The notes: generated by a model from the letters alone, not told the origin. Positions 25,162 through 33,343 are shown, numbered from the stretch's first letter. The stretch: 64,000 nt of DNA from Lachnospiraceae bacterium (GCA_902363555.1 CABJAM010000012.1:62001-126000); one strand, 5' to 3'. Made by a program: numbers and translations.

Positions 25162-26205
25162 TTAAAGGTCGTCGATCAGTGCGGTGCTTTTTGCGTATGC
25201 GGTGCTCCTGGCCTCAAAAAAGTCGGTTTTTACCAGATTGGCATCGGCGTACTGGCTGACCCAGCTCATAGACGCCGGCTCGGCAATGTGTTCCGGAAAA
25301 AGCGGTTCATAGCCAAGGCTCATCCATCTTTGATTTCCCAGATAGCGGATATAGCTGCGGATCATATCCTTTGTCAGGCCGGGAATATCATCGCCGATGA
25401 CATACTGGCCCCACAGTATTTCCTGATGGACACCTTCCAGGATCATTTCCCGCAGGATATTTACACGGTCCGGAGAAAAAAGGTCCGGCTCCTCCTTTTG
25501 AAGCTCCCGGATGATATTGCGAAATAACCACAGGTGCGTATTTTCATCCCGGTTAATGTAGCGGATCTCCTGGGCAGAACCGGGCATTTTGCCATTACGG
25601 CTCAGATTATAAAAAAACATGAAGCCGCTGTAAAAGTAAATGCCCTCCAGTATAAAGTTGGCGGTCAGCACCTTGAGCAGCGTGAAGGAATCCTTTTGCT
25701 CCTGAAATTCGTTGTAAAGGTTTCCTATAAATGTATTTCTTTGGAGCAGATGCGTGTCGGTTTTCCATTGATACAAAATTTCATTGCGTTTATCCGGAGA
25801 GCAGATGGAATCCAGCATATAGCTGTAACTCTGGCTGTGCACGCACTCCTGAAAGGTCTGTATGGACAGGCAGAGATTGACCTCATTGGCTGTGATATAT
25901 TCACCGATCGCAGGGAGGTTGGCCGTTTGTATGGAATCCAGAAATACAAGGAAGCTTAAAATCTTGTCATAAGCCGTCCTTTCCTGCAAACTTAAACCGG
26001 GGTAATCCTTGATGTCCTGGCTCAAATTGATTTCCTCTGGTATCCAGAAATTGTTCATGGCCTGGCGGTACCAGTCGGAAGCCCAGGTGTAACGCATATT
26101 ATTAAAATCATTGAGATTTGTTGTATTTCCGCCGATCATACGGCGGGTAAATACCTCTGTGTCGCCATCGGGATTGAACAGAGGTTTTTTTCTTAATTGT
26201 GCCAT
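25162..26205 (-). CDS. nrdB: Ribonucleotide reductase class I, beta subunit
   Basis: 347 residues. Carries the diiron-tyrosyl cofactor of aerobic class I reductase. Iron ligand candidates: Asp in FLDSIQ, Glu and His in TFQECVHSQSYSYML, Glu in FILEGIYFYSGF, and Glu/His in RDENTHLWLF. The Tyr in HSQSYSYML fits the radical tyrosine. The ATG at 26205 follows AAAGGAG; an in-frame start 24 bases upstream lacks a signal. Downstream of nrdA in one operon. Confidence 0.94.
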   Translation of the reverse strand: MAQLRKKPLFNPDGDTEVFTRRMIGGNTTNLNDFNNMRYTWASDWYRQAMNNFWIPEEINLSQDIKDYPGLSLQERTAYDKILSFLVFLDSIQTANLPAIGEYITANEVNLCLSIQTFQECVHSQSYSYMLDSICSPDKRNEILYQWKTDTHLLQRNTFIGNLYNEFQEQKDSFTLLKVLTANFILEGIYFYSGFMFFYNLSRNGKMPGSAQEIRYINRDENTHLWLFRNIIRELQKEEPDLFSPDRVNILREMILEGVHQEILWGQYVIGDDIPGLTKDMIRSYIRYLGNQRWMSLGYEPLFPEHIAEPASMSWVSQYADANLVKTDFFEARSTAYAKSTALIDDL

Positions 26206-26247
26206 CGTAAAAACTCCTTTATCTGTCATCGATTTTATACAAAGCTT

Positions 26248-28563
26248 TTAAGAGGAGCAGCTTTCACATTCTGCCACCTCCAGTGACCGGCTGCGGACGT
26301 AGTAGATCGTTTTCACGCCCTGTTCCCAGGCGAGGAGATAGAGGTCCAGTACCTGCCGCAATGTGTATGCATTGGTGATATACAGGTTCATGCTCTGTGC
26401 CTGGTCGATATGCCGCTGCCGAAGACCGCATGCCCTGATGCTCCATGTCTGGTCGATCTGGTGAGCATTTTTATAATACCAGAAGGTGTCTGCGGACAGC
26501 TCGGGTGCGACGCGGGGCAGAATACTGCCTTTCTTTTCCTCCAGAAAATAGCGGTTCATCACCGGGTCCAGGCCGGCGGTGGTGCCGGAAAGAATGCTTG
26601 TACTGCTGGTGGGTGCAACGGCAAGGAGATAGGCGTTTCTCATGCCGCTTTTAGCCACCGTATCCGCAAGTCTTTGCCATTTTTCGGATAGATAGCCTCT
26701 CTTTTTAAAATACGCCCCGGTCTGCCAGTCGCTGCCCTTAAACAGCCGGTAGCTCCCTTTTTCAGCAGCCAGGGCGGCGCTGGCTGAGATTGCAGCATAG
26801 TTGATCTGCTCAAATAGCTGGTCAGCGAAGTCCAGGTGCGCGTCGCTTTCCCAGCGGATATGCTGCCTGGCCAGCATATGATGGTAGCCGCTGACACCAA
26901 GGCCGATGCCACGGTAGCGGTGGTTGGTGATCTGGGCATAGGGCAGCGGATAAAAGTTCAGATCGATCACATTGTCCAGCGCACGCACGGCTGTGGTCAC
27001 AACATCAAAAAGGTATGCCTGGTCGTTTACTGGAAGATGGCCCAGAGACAGGCTTGCCAGATTGCAGACGACAAAATCTCCGGGGCGGGTCGTAGTTACG
27101 ACGACTGTGTCACCCTCTGAGGTGGCGATACGGCCGGTTTTTGTATTGCTGCCGTGTACGGTATCCATGCTGTCCGTGCCGCTGTCTATGGCGGTGGACA
27201 GGGTTTCTATGCCGGACATATTCTGGGCGATTTCGGTGCACAGATTGGAGCAGTAGATCATCCCGGTGTGGGGATTTGGGTTGGCGCGGTTGACGCTGTC
27301 CCTGTTAAATACAAACGGAGTGCCGGTCTCCACTGCGGATTTTAAAATCATACGGACCAGATCCTTGAGCAGAATATGACGTTTGGAAAGCTGAGGGTCA
27401 TTGACGCAGTCCTTATAACGGATTTCCCAATCATCGCCATAAAAATCTTCCAGCGCGTAGCCTTTTTTGGTCAGAATTTCGTGAGGACAGAGCAGCGTCC
27501 AGTCCTGGTCCAGGTTTTCACGGGCCATTTTCCAAAAAAGATCCGGATAGCAGATGGCGGGGAAAATATCGTGGGCCTTGAGCCTTTCATCGCCATTATT
27601 CGTGCGAAGCTGGAGAAATTCCGGAAGATCTTTATGCCAGGCATCCAGGTAGACCGCAGCGGCCCCCTGGCGCATCCCCAACTGGTCCACGGCCACAGCC
27701 GTATCATTTACCAGCTTGATCCACCGGATCACGCCGCCGGCGGCGCCTTCAAAGCCACGGATGGCAGAGCCGCTGGCCCGGACCTTTCCAAAATACAGCC
27801 CCATGCCGCCGCCGAACTTGCTTACCTGTGAAAAGTTGGCAATGCTTCGGTAAATGCCCTCCAGACTGTCGGGAACGGTATCAATAAAGCAACTGGAAAG
27901 CTGATGGTGGGGCTTTCGCGCATTGGACAGGGTCGGCGTGGCCATCGTTACCTCCAGCCGGCTGAGCATGTCATAAAACTTTTTGACCCAGTGCATCCGG
28001 TTTGTTGCCTCCTCCATCGCTAGGTGCAGAGCAATGCCCATGAACATTTCCTGGGGCGTCTCCAAAGGTTCATGCTGCCATGTCTGGATAACATAGCGTT
28101 TGAGCAGCAGGTCCAGTCCGGAATAGGTAAAAAGCTCATCCCGGCCGGCATCGATCCATTCTTCGGCTGTTTTGATCTCATTTTCTGTATAATTCTCCAA
28201 AATATAGCGTCCATAAAGCCCCTGGTCGGTCAGATACCGCAGCTTTTCATAAAAGCTGTGGATGCCCAGAGCTTTCATAGTTATCCCAAGTTTTTTGCGG
28301 AAACGATAATTTTCCAGCCGCGCGGCAATAAATTCCCACTTGGGCGCTTCCTGCGTCGTCAGCTCCACACTGGCGCGGATCAGCGCTTTAAGCCGGTCTG
28401 TCTCCGACGTTTCGGGGGTGACAAAGCTTATAAATTTATCTCTCAAAATTGACAGTGAATAGGCCGCATCGGTAAAATCTGTCTGAATTTTAGCCAGACA
28501 GCTCACAAGTTCCGGATCACCTGCGGTCTGCGCGATTTCATTGCATAAAATACTTATGTTCAT
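26248..28563 (-). CDS. nrdA: Ribonucleotide reductase class I, alpha subunit
   Basis: 771 residues. Catalytic subunit reducing ribonucleoside diphosphates. Visible blocks: SSCFIDTVPDSLEGIYRS, SNLCTEI with the thiyl-radical Cys, VVCNLASLSLGHLP with the redox partner Cys, and a C-terminal ECESCSS that can reload the active-site disulfide. The N-terminus is short and shows no typical ATP-cone, so overall dATP inhibition may be absent. GGAGTGCATAT precedes the ATG. The promoter and paired NrdR-like boxes at 28719-28770 suggest repression by NrdR. Confidence 0.94.
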   Translation of the reverse strand: MNISILCNEIAQTAGDPELVSCLAKIQTDFTDAAYSLSILRDKFISFVTPETSETDRLKALIRASVELTTQEAPKWEFIAARLENYRFRKKLGITMKALGIHSFYEKLRYLTDQGLYGRYILENYTENEIKTAEEWIDAGRDELFTYSGLDLLLKRYVIQTWQHEPLETPQEMFMGIALHLAMEEATNRMHWVKKFYDMLSRLEVTMATPTLSNARKPHHQLSSCFIDTVPDSLEGIYRSIANFSQVSKFGGGMGLYFGKVRASGSAIRGFEGAAGGVIRWIKLVNDTAVAVDQLGMRQGAAAVYLDAWHKDLPEFLQLRTNNGDERLKAHDIFPAICYPDLFWKMARENLDQDWTLLCPHEILTKKGYALEDFYGDDWEIRYKDCVNDPQLSKRHILLKDLVRMILKSAVETGTPFVFNRDSVNRANPNPHTGMIYCSNLCTEIAQNMSGIETLSTAIDSGTDSMDTVHGSNTKTGRIATSEGDTVVVTTTRPGDFVVCNLASLSLGHLPVNDQAYLFDVVTTAVRALDNVIDLNFYPLPYAQITNHRYRGIGLGVSGYHHMLARQHIRWESDAHLDFADQLFEQINYAAISASAALAAEKGSYRLFKGSDWQTGAYFKKRGYLSEKWQRLADTVAKSGMRNAYLLAVAPTSSTSILSGTTAGLDPVMNRYFLEEKKGSILPRVAPELSADTFWYYKNAHQIDQTWSIRACGLRQRHIDQAQSMNLYITNAYTLRQVLDLYLLAWEQGVKTIYYVRSRSLEVAECESCSS

Positions 28564-28718
28564 ATATGCACTCCGTTCTTATCATCATTCATATGTATAG
28601 CCGGAAAACGGCTGCGTACCTGCCTGCGCTGCTTGTCGGGGATTTCCGGAGGAAATCGTTGACCTGCCCGCGCATTGGCGCAATTCCTCGTTGCGCGATT
28701 TTCTTTGGTACAGCACCT

Positions 28719-28747
28719 ATTATAAACTATATTTGGTATGTGTGTAA
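28719..28747 (-). promoter_or_regulatory. Promoter of nrdAB
   Basis: On the minus strand TTACAC (28742-28747), 17-base spacer, perfect TATAAT (28719-28724). One NrdR-like box fills the spacer. The leader is about 150 bases and I saw no gene in it. Confidence 0.65.
28724..28739 (-). promoter_or_regulatory. NrdR-like box 1
   Basis: AAACTATATTTGGTAT on the plus strand matches the ACACWATATATWGTGT consensus at about 12 of 16 positions, lying between -35 and -10 of the nrdAB promoter. Confidence 0.6.
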
Positions 28748-28754
28748 ATATCAA

Positions 28755-28770
28755 ATGCTAAATATAGTAC
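28755..28770 (-). promoter_or_regulatory. NrdR-like box 2
   Basis: ATGCTAAATATAGTAC matches the consensus at about 11 of 16 positions. It starts 31 bases from box 1, three helix turns, the spacing known for paired NrdR boxes. Confidence 0.55.
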
Positions 28771-28908
28771 TTTTGCATAAAACTTCCAGCGGTCATTTGC
28801 TAAAAGTATTCACATATTACGGAGAAATATAACAAACTGCAGTTTACTTGGAAGATTACTTTTTAATATGATGGTATTTGATAAATGAAGAGATAACTTT
28901 GGTTTTTA

Positions 28909-28937
28909 TTGAATTTCATCTCCGGATGTTTTATAAT
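28909..28937 (+). promoter_or_regulatory. Promoter of the hexapeptide-repeat gene
   Basis: TTGAAT (28909-28914), 17-base spacer, perfect TATAAT (28932-28937). It leaves a leader of about 130 bases. Confidence 0.75.
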
Positions 28938-28943
28938 AAATAA

Positions 28944-29040
28944 TGCGCTGAAAGAGGCATCACGCAAAGACGTGAGCAGGTAACCCATTCCCTTGCGGAT
29001 ATTGGTGATAAATTAAAAATTTTTTTCGGCCGCATGAACC
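28944..29040 (+). other. Possibly structured leader RNA, family not recognised
   Basis: The leader contains a TCACG/CGTGA hairpin around CAAAGA (28959-28974), then GCAGGTAACCCATTCCCTTG and GGTGAT, which could pair with ATCAC instead of the hairpin. An AT-rich T stretch follows. I compared it mentally with GEMM, ydaO, THF, ZTP, glycine and purine riboswitch consensus and found no match. Confidence 0.35.
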
Positions 29041-29074
29041 CGTAGTGAATAACTTTATGAAGGAGATATGAAAC

Positions 29075-29752
29075 ATGTTTGAAAATCTGACCATAAAAAA
29101 TCTTTATGATTTAAATGAAACAATCGCCAAGGATTTATTTGACGGATTAACCTATCCATGGGAGGCGCTTCCTAAAATCAGTGAATTTATTGTAAAGCTG
29201 GGCAATACACTGCCTGCGGACGAATATGATAAGGTGGGCGATAACGTGTGGATCGCTAAAGACGCCAAAGTATTTTCGTCCGCTTATATTAACGGACCGG
29301 CTATTATCGGTAAGGGCGCTGAGGTCCGCCACTGCGCGTTTATCCGGGGCAATGCCATCGTGGGCGAGGGCGCTGTGGTAGGAAATTCCACTGAGCTGAA
29401 AAATGTGGTGCTTTTTAATAAGGTACAGGTGCCGCACTATAATTATGTGGGCGATTCCATCCTCGGATTTAAGTCTCACATGGGCGCAGGTTCCATCACG
29501 TCCAATGTAAAGTCCGATAAGACGCTGGTAGATATCACTGTGGGTGAGGAGCGGATACATACCGGCCTTAAAAAGTTCGGCGCCATGCTGGGGGATAACG
29601 TGGAGGTCGGCTGTAACTCCGTACTTAACCCGGGAACAGTCATTGGCCGCTGCTCGAATGTATATCCCACATCCATGGTCCGCGGTTTTATTCCGGAGAA
29701 AAGTATCTACAAAAAGCAGGGTGAGGTCGTACTTAAACGTCCTGTTGAATAA
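29075..29752 (+). CDS. Hexapeptide-repeat (left-handed beta-helix) acyltransferase-like protein
   Basis: 225 residues. Repeated hexapeptides are clear in AYINGPAIIGKGAEVRHCAF, IRGNAIVGEGAVVGNSTELK, LGDNVEVGCNSVLNPGTVIG. The layout resembles the C-terminal acetyltransferase half of GlmU-like nucleotidyltransferases, without the pyrophosphorylase domain. About 70 N-terminal residues match nothing I recognise. The substrate is unknown. AAGGAGATATGAAAC precedes the ATG. The CPBP protease gene follows after 18 bases. Confidence 0.85.
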   Translation: MFENLTIKNLYDLNETIAKDLFDGLTYPWEALPKISEFIVKLGNTLPADEYDKVGDNVWIAKDAKVFSSAYINGPAIIGKGAEVRHCAFIRGNAIVGEGAVVGNSTELKNVVLFNKVQVPHYNYVGDSILGFKSHMGAGSITSNVKSDKTLVDITVGEERIHTGLKKFGAMLGDNVEVGCNSVLNPGTVIGRCSNVYPTSMVRGFIPEKSIYKKQGEVVLKRPVE

Positions 29753-29770
29753 AAAATCAGGAGAGTAGCT

Positions 29771-30715
29771 ATGAAAAAAATATCCTCAGCACATTTGCTG
29801 CTGCTGATCCTTGTTGTTTTACAACTGGCTGTTGGGCTGATCGTCGGCCTTTTGGGTATCCCCCTGCCAGTCGTTGTTACCCTGCTGATCAGCCAGGTGA
29901 CTTTGATCCTGCCTTTTGGGGTATACTGCATCATTACCCGGTCAAACCCGCTGAAGCTGATCCGCTTTAAAAAGATTGGTGGCGGCACAGTGGCTATGGC
30001 GCTGCTTGTCATATTATTTTCCTACCCGGTGATTATGGTCCTGAACATGATTTCAATGATGTTTGTGGACAATGCCATGATGGATATTATGCCCTCGGCT
30101 GTATCCATGGGGCTGCCTCTGGCCGTTTTGTTTATGGCGGTCATTCCGGCGATCGTGGAGGAAACGGTATTTCGGGGAACGCTATACAATACTTACAGCA
30201 GACGAAAACCTCTGGCGGGCATTTTCCTAAGTGCTCTTGTTTTTGGACTGATGCACATGAATTTTAACCAGATGCCCTATGCTTTTTATATGGGCATCGT
30301 CATGGCGTTCATGCTGGAGGCCAGCGATTCCATTGTCACCACAATGATCATGCATTTTACGCTCAATGGCTTCAGCACGGTGATCAGTTATTTGTCCATG
30401 AATGTGCTGAAAAATCTTGCGGGTACCGGGATCACATCGGAGCTGTCCGGCACATATTCCGATGTATATATGGAAATGCTCGGCCCCCTGCTGGCCGTGG
30501 CCATCGTGGCCCTAGTGATCGTGGCAGTGCTCATCTATGTGACCTTTGTTATCAATCACCGGAATCCCAGACGGATATTTTCAGATCCCCATGAGGATAC
30601 GGCATACGTTGCAGGAATGGGCGGGAAAATGAAAAAAAACCGGATGATCGATATTTTCCTCGTGATTTTTATAATCTACGCTTTAGTTCAGTGCATATTG
30701 AGCGCTATCGGATAA
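29771..30715 (+). CDS. CPBP family intramembrane metalloprotease
   Basis: 314 residues with about eight membrane helices. Catalytic motifs of the CPBP (CAAX protease and bacteriocin-processing) family: IVEETVFRGTLY (EExxxR) at about 135 and ALVFGLMHMNFNQMPYAF (HxxxN) at about 170. Such enzymes mature or give immunity to peptides in some cases, and have unknown substrates in most. Likely co-transcribed with the upstream gene (18-base gap, AGGAGAG site). No terminator is evident after it. Confidence 0.88.
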   Translation: MKKISSAHLLLLILVVLQLAVGLIVGLLGIPLPVVVTLLISQVTLILPFGVYCIITRSNPLKLIRFKKIGGGTVAMALLVILFSYPVIMVLNMISMMFVDNAMMDIMPSAVSMGLPLAVLFMAVIPAIVEETVFRGTLYNTYSRRKPLAGIFLSALVFGLMHMNFNQMPYAFYMGIVMAFMLEASDSIVTTMIMHFTLNGFSTVISYLSMNVLKNLAGTGITSELSGTYSDVYMEMLGPLLAVAIVALVIVAVLIYVTFVINHRNPRRIFSDPHEDTAYVAGMGGKMKKNRMIDIFLVIFIIYALVQCILSAIG

Positions 30716-30926
30716 AAGCATTGTATAAAATGTCGATAACCGTATCTTTTTTACCGGTAAGTCCTATAAAGGTTGCCAATTTCGATAAAAAACGCAAAAA
30801 AAGCTGGACGAAATCGGCGAAAAGTGAGAAAATAAGAACAGGTATGATTATAATTTAACAATCATATGAGTAAGAATTGCGCTGCGCGCAAGCCTTTAAA
30901 TTACATATTTTGAAAGGAGTCTCAAA

Positions 30927-31619
30927 ATGATTTATTCACATGAAGTAGAAATGATGTGTCCTGTGGCTCAGGGTGTAAACCATGGTGCTGCACCAATCCC
31001 AGAAGAAGCTAAATGGGTAAAAGCAAAAGAGATCAAAGATATTTCCGGTTTCACACACGGTATTGGCTGGTGTGCTCCTCAGCAGGGTACCTGCAAGCTG
31101 TCTTTGAACATTAAGGAAGGTATCATTCAGGAAGCGCTGGTGGAGACCATCGGATGTTCCGGTATGACCCATTCCGCTGCCATGGCTGCTGAAATCCTGC
31201 CGGGCAGAACCCTTCTTGAAGCTTTGAACACAGACCTTGTATGTGATGCTATCAACACAGCAATGAGAGAGTTATTCCTTCAGATCGTATATGGCCGTTC
31301 TCAGTCTGCTTTCTCTGAAGACGGACTTGCCATCGGTGCCGGTCTTGAAGACCTTGGTAAAGGCCTTCGTTCTCAGGTTGGTACGATGTACGGAACATTA
31401 AAGAAAGGTCCTCGTTACCTCGAAATGGCTGAAGGCTATGTGACAGGTATTGCATTAAATGAAGAAGACGAGATCATCGGATACCAGTTCATCAGCTTTG
31501 GCAAAATGATGGATTTCATTAAAAACGGCGATGACGCCAACACAGCACTTGAAAAAGCTAAAGGTCAGTATGGCCGTGTAGCAGATGCTGTTAAGATCAT
31601 TGACCCAAGAAAAGAATAA
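30927..31619 (+). CDS. IscU/NifU-like scaffold-family protein
   Basis: 230 residues. The region GIGWCAPQQGTCKLSLNI and VETIGCSGMTHSAAMAAEIL resembles the IscU/NifU_N scaffold fold, with Cys at positions that could hold an iron-sulfur cluster, though the classic third Cys is not obvious. Partner of the GGGtGRT gene 20 bases downstream. Codons are strongly biased to highly used ones (GGT, GCT, CGT, AAC), unlike the neighbours, implying high expression. AAAGGAG precedes the ATG; a TATAAT lies at 30849-30854 without a convincing -35. A cluster-assembly role is inferred only. Confidence 0.8.
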   Translation: MIYSHEVEMMCPVAQGVNHGAAPIPEEAKWVKAKEIKDISGFTHGIGWCAPQQGTCKLSLNIKEGIIQEALVETIGCSGMTHSAAMAAEILPGRTLLEALNTDLVCDAINTAMRELFLQIVYGRSQSAFSEDGLAIGAGLEDLGKGLRSQVGTMYGTLKKGPRYLEMAEGYVTGIALNEEDEIIGYQFISFGKMMDFIKNGDDANTALEKAKGQYGRVADAVKIIDPRKE

Positions 31620-31639
31620 TCGTTTGGAGGTTAGAGAAA

Positions 31640-32650
31640 ATGGCTTTATTTGAATCATATGAGAGAAGAATTGATAAAATTAATGCAGTTTTAAACAGCT
31701 ATGGCATCGCTTCCATCGAGGAAGCTGAAAAGATCACAAAGGATGCCGGTCTTGATGTATACAATCAGATCAAAGGTATTCAGCCGATCTGCTTTGAGAA
31801 TGCCTGCTGGGCATATATCGTAGGTGCTGCTATTGCCATCAAAAAAGGCTGCAAGAGAGCAGCAGATGCTGCCGCTGCTATTGGCGAAGGCCTTCAGGCT
31901 TTCTGTATCCCGGGCTCCGTTGCTGACCAGCGTAAAGTAGGTCTTGGTCATGGTAACCTTGGCAAGATGCTCCTTGAAGAAGAAACCGACTGCTTCTGCT
32001 TCCTGGCCGGCCATGAGTCTTTCGCGGCTGCTGAAGGTGCTATCGGTATCGCAGAGAAAGCAAACAAAGTACGTCAGAAACCGCTTCGCGTTATCCTTAA
32101 CGGCCTTGGCAAGGATGCTGCTCAGATCATTGCCAGAATCAATGGCTTTACATATGTAGAGACCGAATATGATTACCATACAAGTGAGTTGAAGGAAGTT
32201 TTCTGTAAGTCTTACAGCGATGGCCCCCGTGCAAAGGTTAACTGCTACGGCGCCAATGACGTTCGTGAAGGCGTGGCTATCATGTGGAGAGAGGGCGTAG
32301 ACGTTTCCATCACCGGTAACTCTACCAACCCGACCAGATTCCAGCATCCGGTAGCAGGTACATATAAGAAGGAATGTAACGAAGCCGGCAAGAAGTATTT
32401 CTCCGTTGCTTCCGGCGGCGGCACAGGCCGTACACTTCATCCGGATAATATGGCCGCTGGCCCTGCTTCCTATGGTATGACCGATACTTTGGGCCGTATG
32501 CACTCCGACGCTCAGTTCGCAGGTTCTTCTTCCGTTCCTGCTCATGTTGAGATGATGGGATTGATCGGTGCAGGTAATAACCCTATGGTTGGTATGACTG
32601 TGGCTGTGGCTGTTTCGATTGAGGAAGCAGCAAAGGAAGGTAAATTCTAA
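31640..32650 (+). CDS. GGGtGRT protein, function unknown
   Basis: 336 residues. The signature SVASGGGTGRTLHPDNMAAG at about 255-274 names the family. No membrane helix or signal peptide; an Ala-rich middle (GAAIAIKKGCKRAADAAAAI) and LNGLGKDAAQIIARINGF are conserved-looking blocks. Cys residues occur in ICFENACW, DCFCFLAG and KVNCYG. Co-transcribed with the IscU-like gene and sharing its strong codon bias. GGAGGTTAGAGAAA precedes the ATG. A link to iron-sulfur or metal chemistry is suggested by the partner alone. Confidence 0.85.
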   Translation: MALFESYERRIDKINAVLNSYGIASIEEAEKITKDAGLDVYNQIKGIQPICFENACWAYIVGAAIAIKKGCKRAADAAAAIGEGLQAFCIPGSVADQRKVGLGHGNLGKMLLEEETDCFCFLAGHESFAAAEGAIGIAEKANKVRQKPLRVILNGLGKDAAQIIARINGFTYVETEYDYHTSELKEVFCKSYSDGPRAKVNCYGANDVREGVAIMWREGVDVSITGNSTNPTRFQHPVAGTYKKECNEAGKKYFSVASGGGTGRTLHPDNMAAGPASYGMTDTLGRMHSDAQFAGSSSVPAHVEMMGLIGAGNNPMVGMTVAVAVSIEEAAKEGKF

Positions 32651-32725
32651 GAAAATGCTGATAGAATAAGTTGCTTTCAAAGTTGAGAAAGTGGTTCGTG
32701 TTGAAACAAAAAGTTTGCTTAACTA

Positions 32726-32754
32726 TTGACATTTTCACTTCCTTGGCGTAATAT
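32726..32754 (+). promoter_or_regulatory. Promoter of the antitoxin RNA
   Basis: Perfect TTGACA (32726-32731), 17-base spacer, TAATAT (32749-32754); a TATAAT overlaps at 32752-32757. Predicted start near 32761. Confidence 0.75.
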
Positions 32755-32760
32755 AATGTT

Positions 32761-32837
32761 AGCAAAGAAAAGCGGTTGTGTCCACTGGACGCAAAGCGAA
32801 ACCCCAGGGAGTTGCACCTCCCTGGGGTTTCTTTTTT
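32761..32837 (+). ncRNA. Candidate type I antitoxin RNA
   Basis: About 77 bases from a consensus promoter to a very strong terminator, with no open reading frame. Bases 32765-32777 (AAGAAAAGCGGTT) are perfectly complementary to codons 4-8 of the small peptide on the opposite strand at 32936-32948. Bases 32783-32793 (CACTGGACGCA) pair, with one mismatch, with its start codon and preceding bases at 32957-32967. The RNA therefore could cover the GTG start. Its 3' hairpin also lies opposite the tail of the toxin transcript. Confidence 0.75.
32798..32837 (+). terminator. Terminator of the antitoxin RNA
   Basis: Perfect 14-bp stem 32798-32811 / 32818-32831 (GAAACCCCAGGGAG and its complement), 6-base loop, then six T residues. 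In the other direction the T run is poor. Confidence 0.97.
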
Positions 32838-32872
32838 CCTTTTGAAGAGGAATAACTTAGGTAGGCTGTTGA

Positions 32873-32959
32873 TTATTTATCTCCGTCCAACCATTTACAA
32901 ATATAGTAGCAAACTATACCTGCCACAACAGAGATAAGAAAAGCGGTTATGTATTGCAC
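32873..32959 (-). CDS. Candidate type I toxin, 28-residue hydrophobic peptide
   Basis: Reads MQYITAFLISVVAGIVCYYI followed by CKWLDGDK: one membrane helix of about 20 residues, then a short charged tail with Lys, Trp and Asp, the usual build of membrane-acting type I toxins in Firmicutes. The GTG start at 32959 is eight bases after a perfect AAGGAGG. Upstream on the same strand are TGGACA, a 17-base spacer and TATAAT (33003-33031), giving a leader of about 37 bases. The start region is complementary to the RNA at 32761. Toxicity is inferred; the gene structure is directly visible. Confidence 0.8.
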   Translation of the reverse strand: MQYITAFLISVVAGIVCYYICKWLDGDK

Positions 32960-33002
32960 TGGTCGCACCTCCTTCCTGCTGGAAAGAGTCAACAGCATAA
33001 TA

Positions 33003-33031
33003 ATTATATCTTTAAAGTTGTAAATTGTCCA
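33003..33031 (-). promoter_or_regulatory. Promoter of the small hydrophobic peptide
   Basis: On the minus strand TGGACA (33026-33031), 17-base spacer, perfect TATAAT (33003-33008). Confidence 0.8.
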
Positions 33032-33164
33032 TAGATACTACAAAATTCAATGTAGTTGCTGAGTGCAGTGAACTTCCCTGTGATGATTTGCAGGATTTTA
33101 TATCCAATGGACACAATCCTGAGCGCCTGTCTAATTTGAAAAAATGGAAATCATCAGAAAATCC

Positions 33165-33194
33165 TTGACGGCCATCCCTCAAAGATGCTATAAT
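33165..33194 (+). promoter_or_regulatory. Promoter of the 38-residue peptide gene
   Basis: TTGACG (33165-33170), 18-base spacer, perfect TATAAT (33189-33194) with an extended TGC. Confidence 0.75.
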
Positions 33195-33226
33195 GACAAA
33201 AATTCAGTAAAGAAAGGACAAAAGCC

Positions 33227-33343
33227 ATGAAAACAGTATCCATGATCAATTTTAATAATAATTTTACGTCTGGTAATCCGTTTGATTGCGAGGCTTTTGT
33301 TCGTATTATCCAAAAACCAAAACCAATGTATCCTTGTACATAA
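33227..33343 (+). CDS. Small peptide gene, 38 residues, unknown function
   Basis: Encodes MKTVSMINFNNNFTSGNPFD then CEAFVRIIQKPKPMYPCT, with a double stop TAATAG. AAAGGA lies before the ATG. It has its own strong promoter and a strong terminator 18 bases after the stop, so it is a self-contained unit. There is no signal peptide or membrane helix; two cysteines, one next to the C-terminus, and a PKPMYP stretch are its visible traits. It could be a leader peptide for attenuation of the methyltransferase gene downstream, a secreted or modified peptide, or the remnant of a longer gene. Confidence 0.6.
   Translation: MKTVSMINFNNNFTSGNPFDCEAFVRIIQKPKPMYPCT

Noticed and set aside
28566..28832. 88-codon plus-strand frame in the nrd upstream region
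   Set aside because: It overlaps the nrdAB promoter and NrdR-like boxes, lacks a ribosome-binding site and has no recognisable content.
31691..32680. 329-codon open frame antisense to the GGGtGRT gene
   Set aside because: Its length follows from the strong codon bias of the real gene; it has no ribosome-binding site or recognisable domain.
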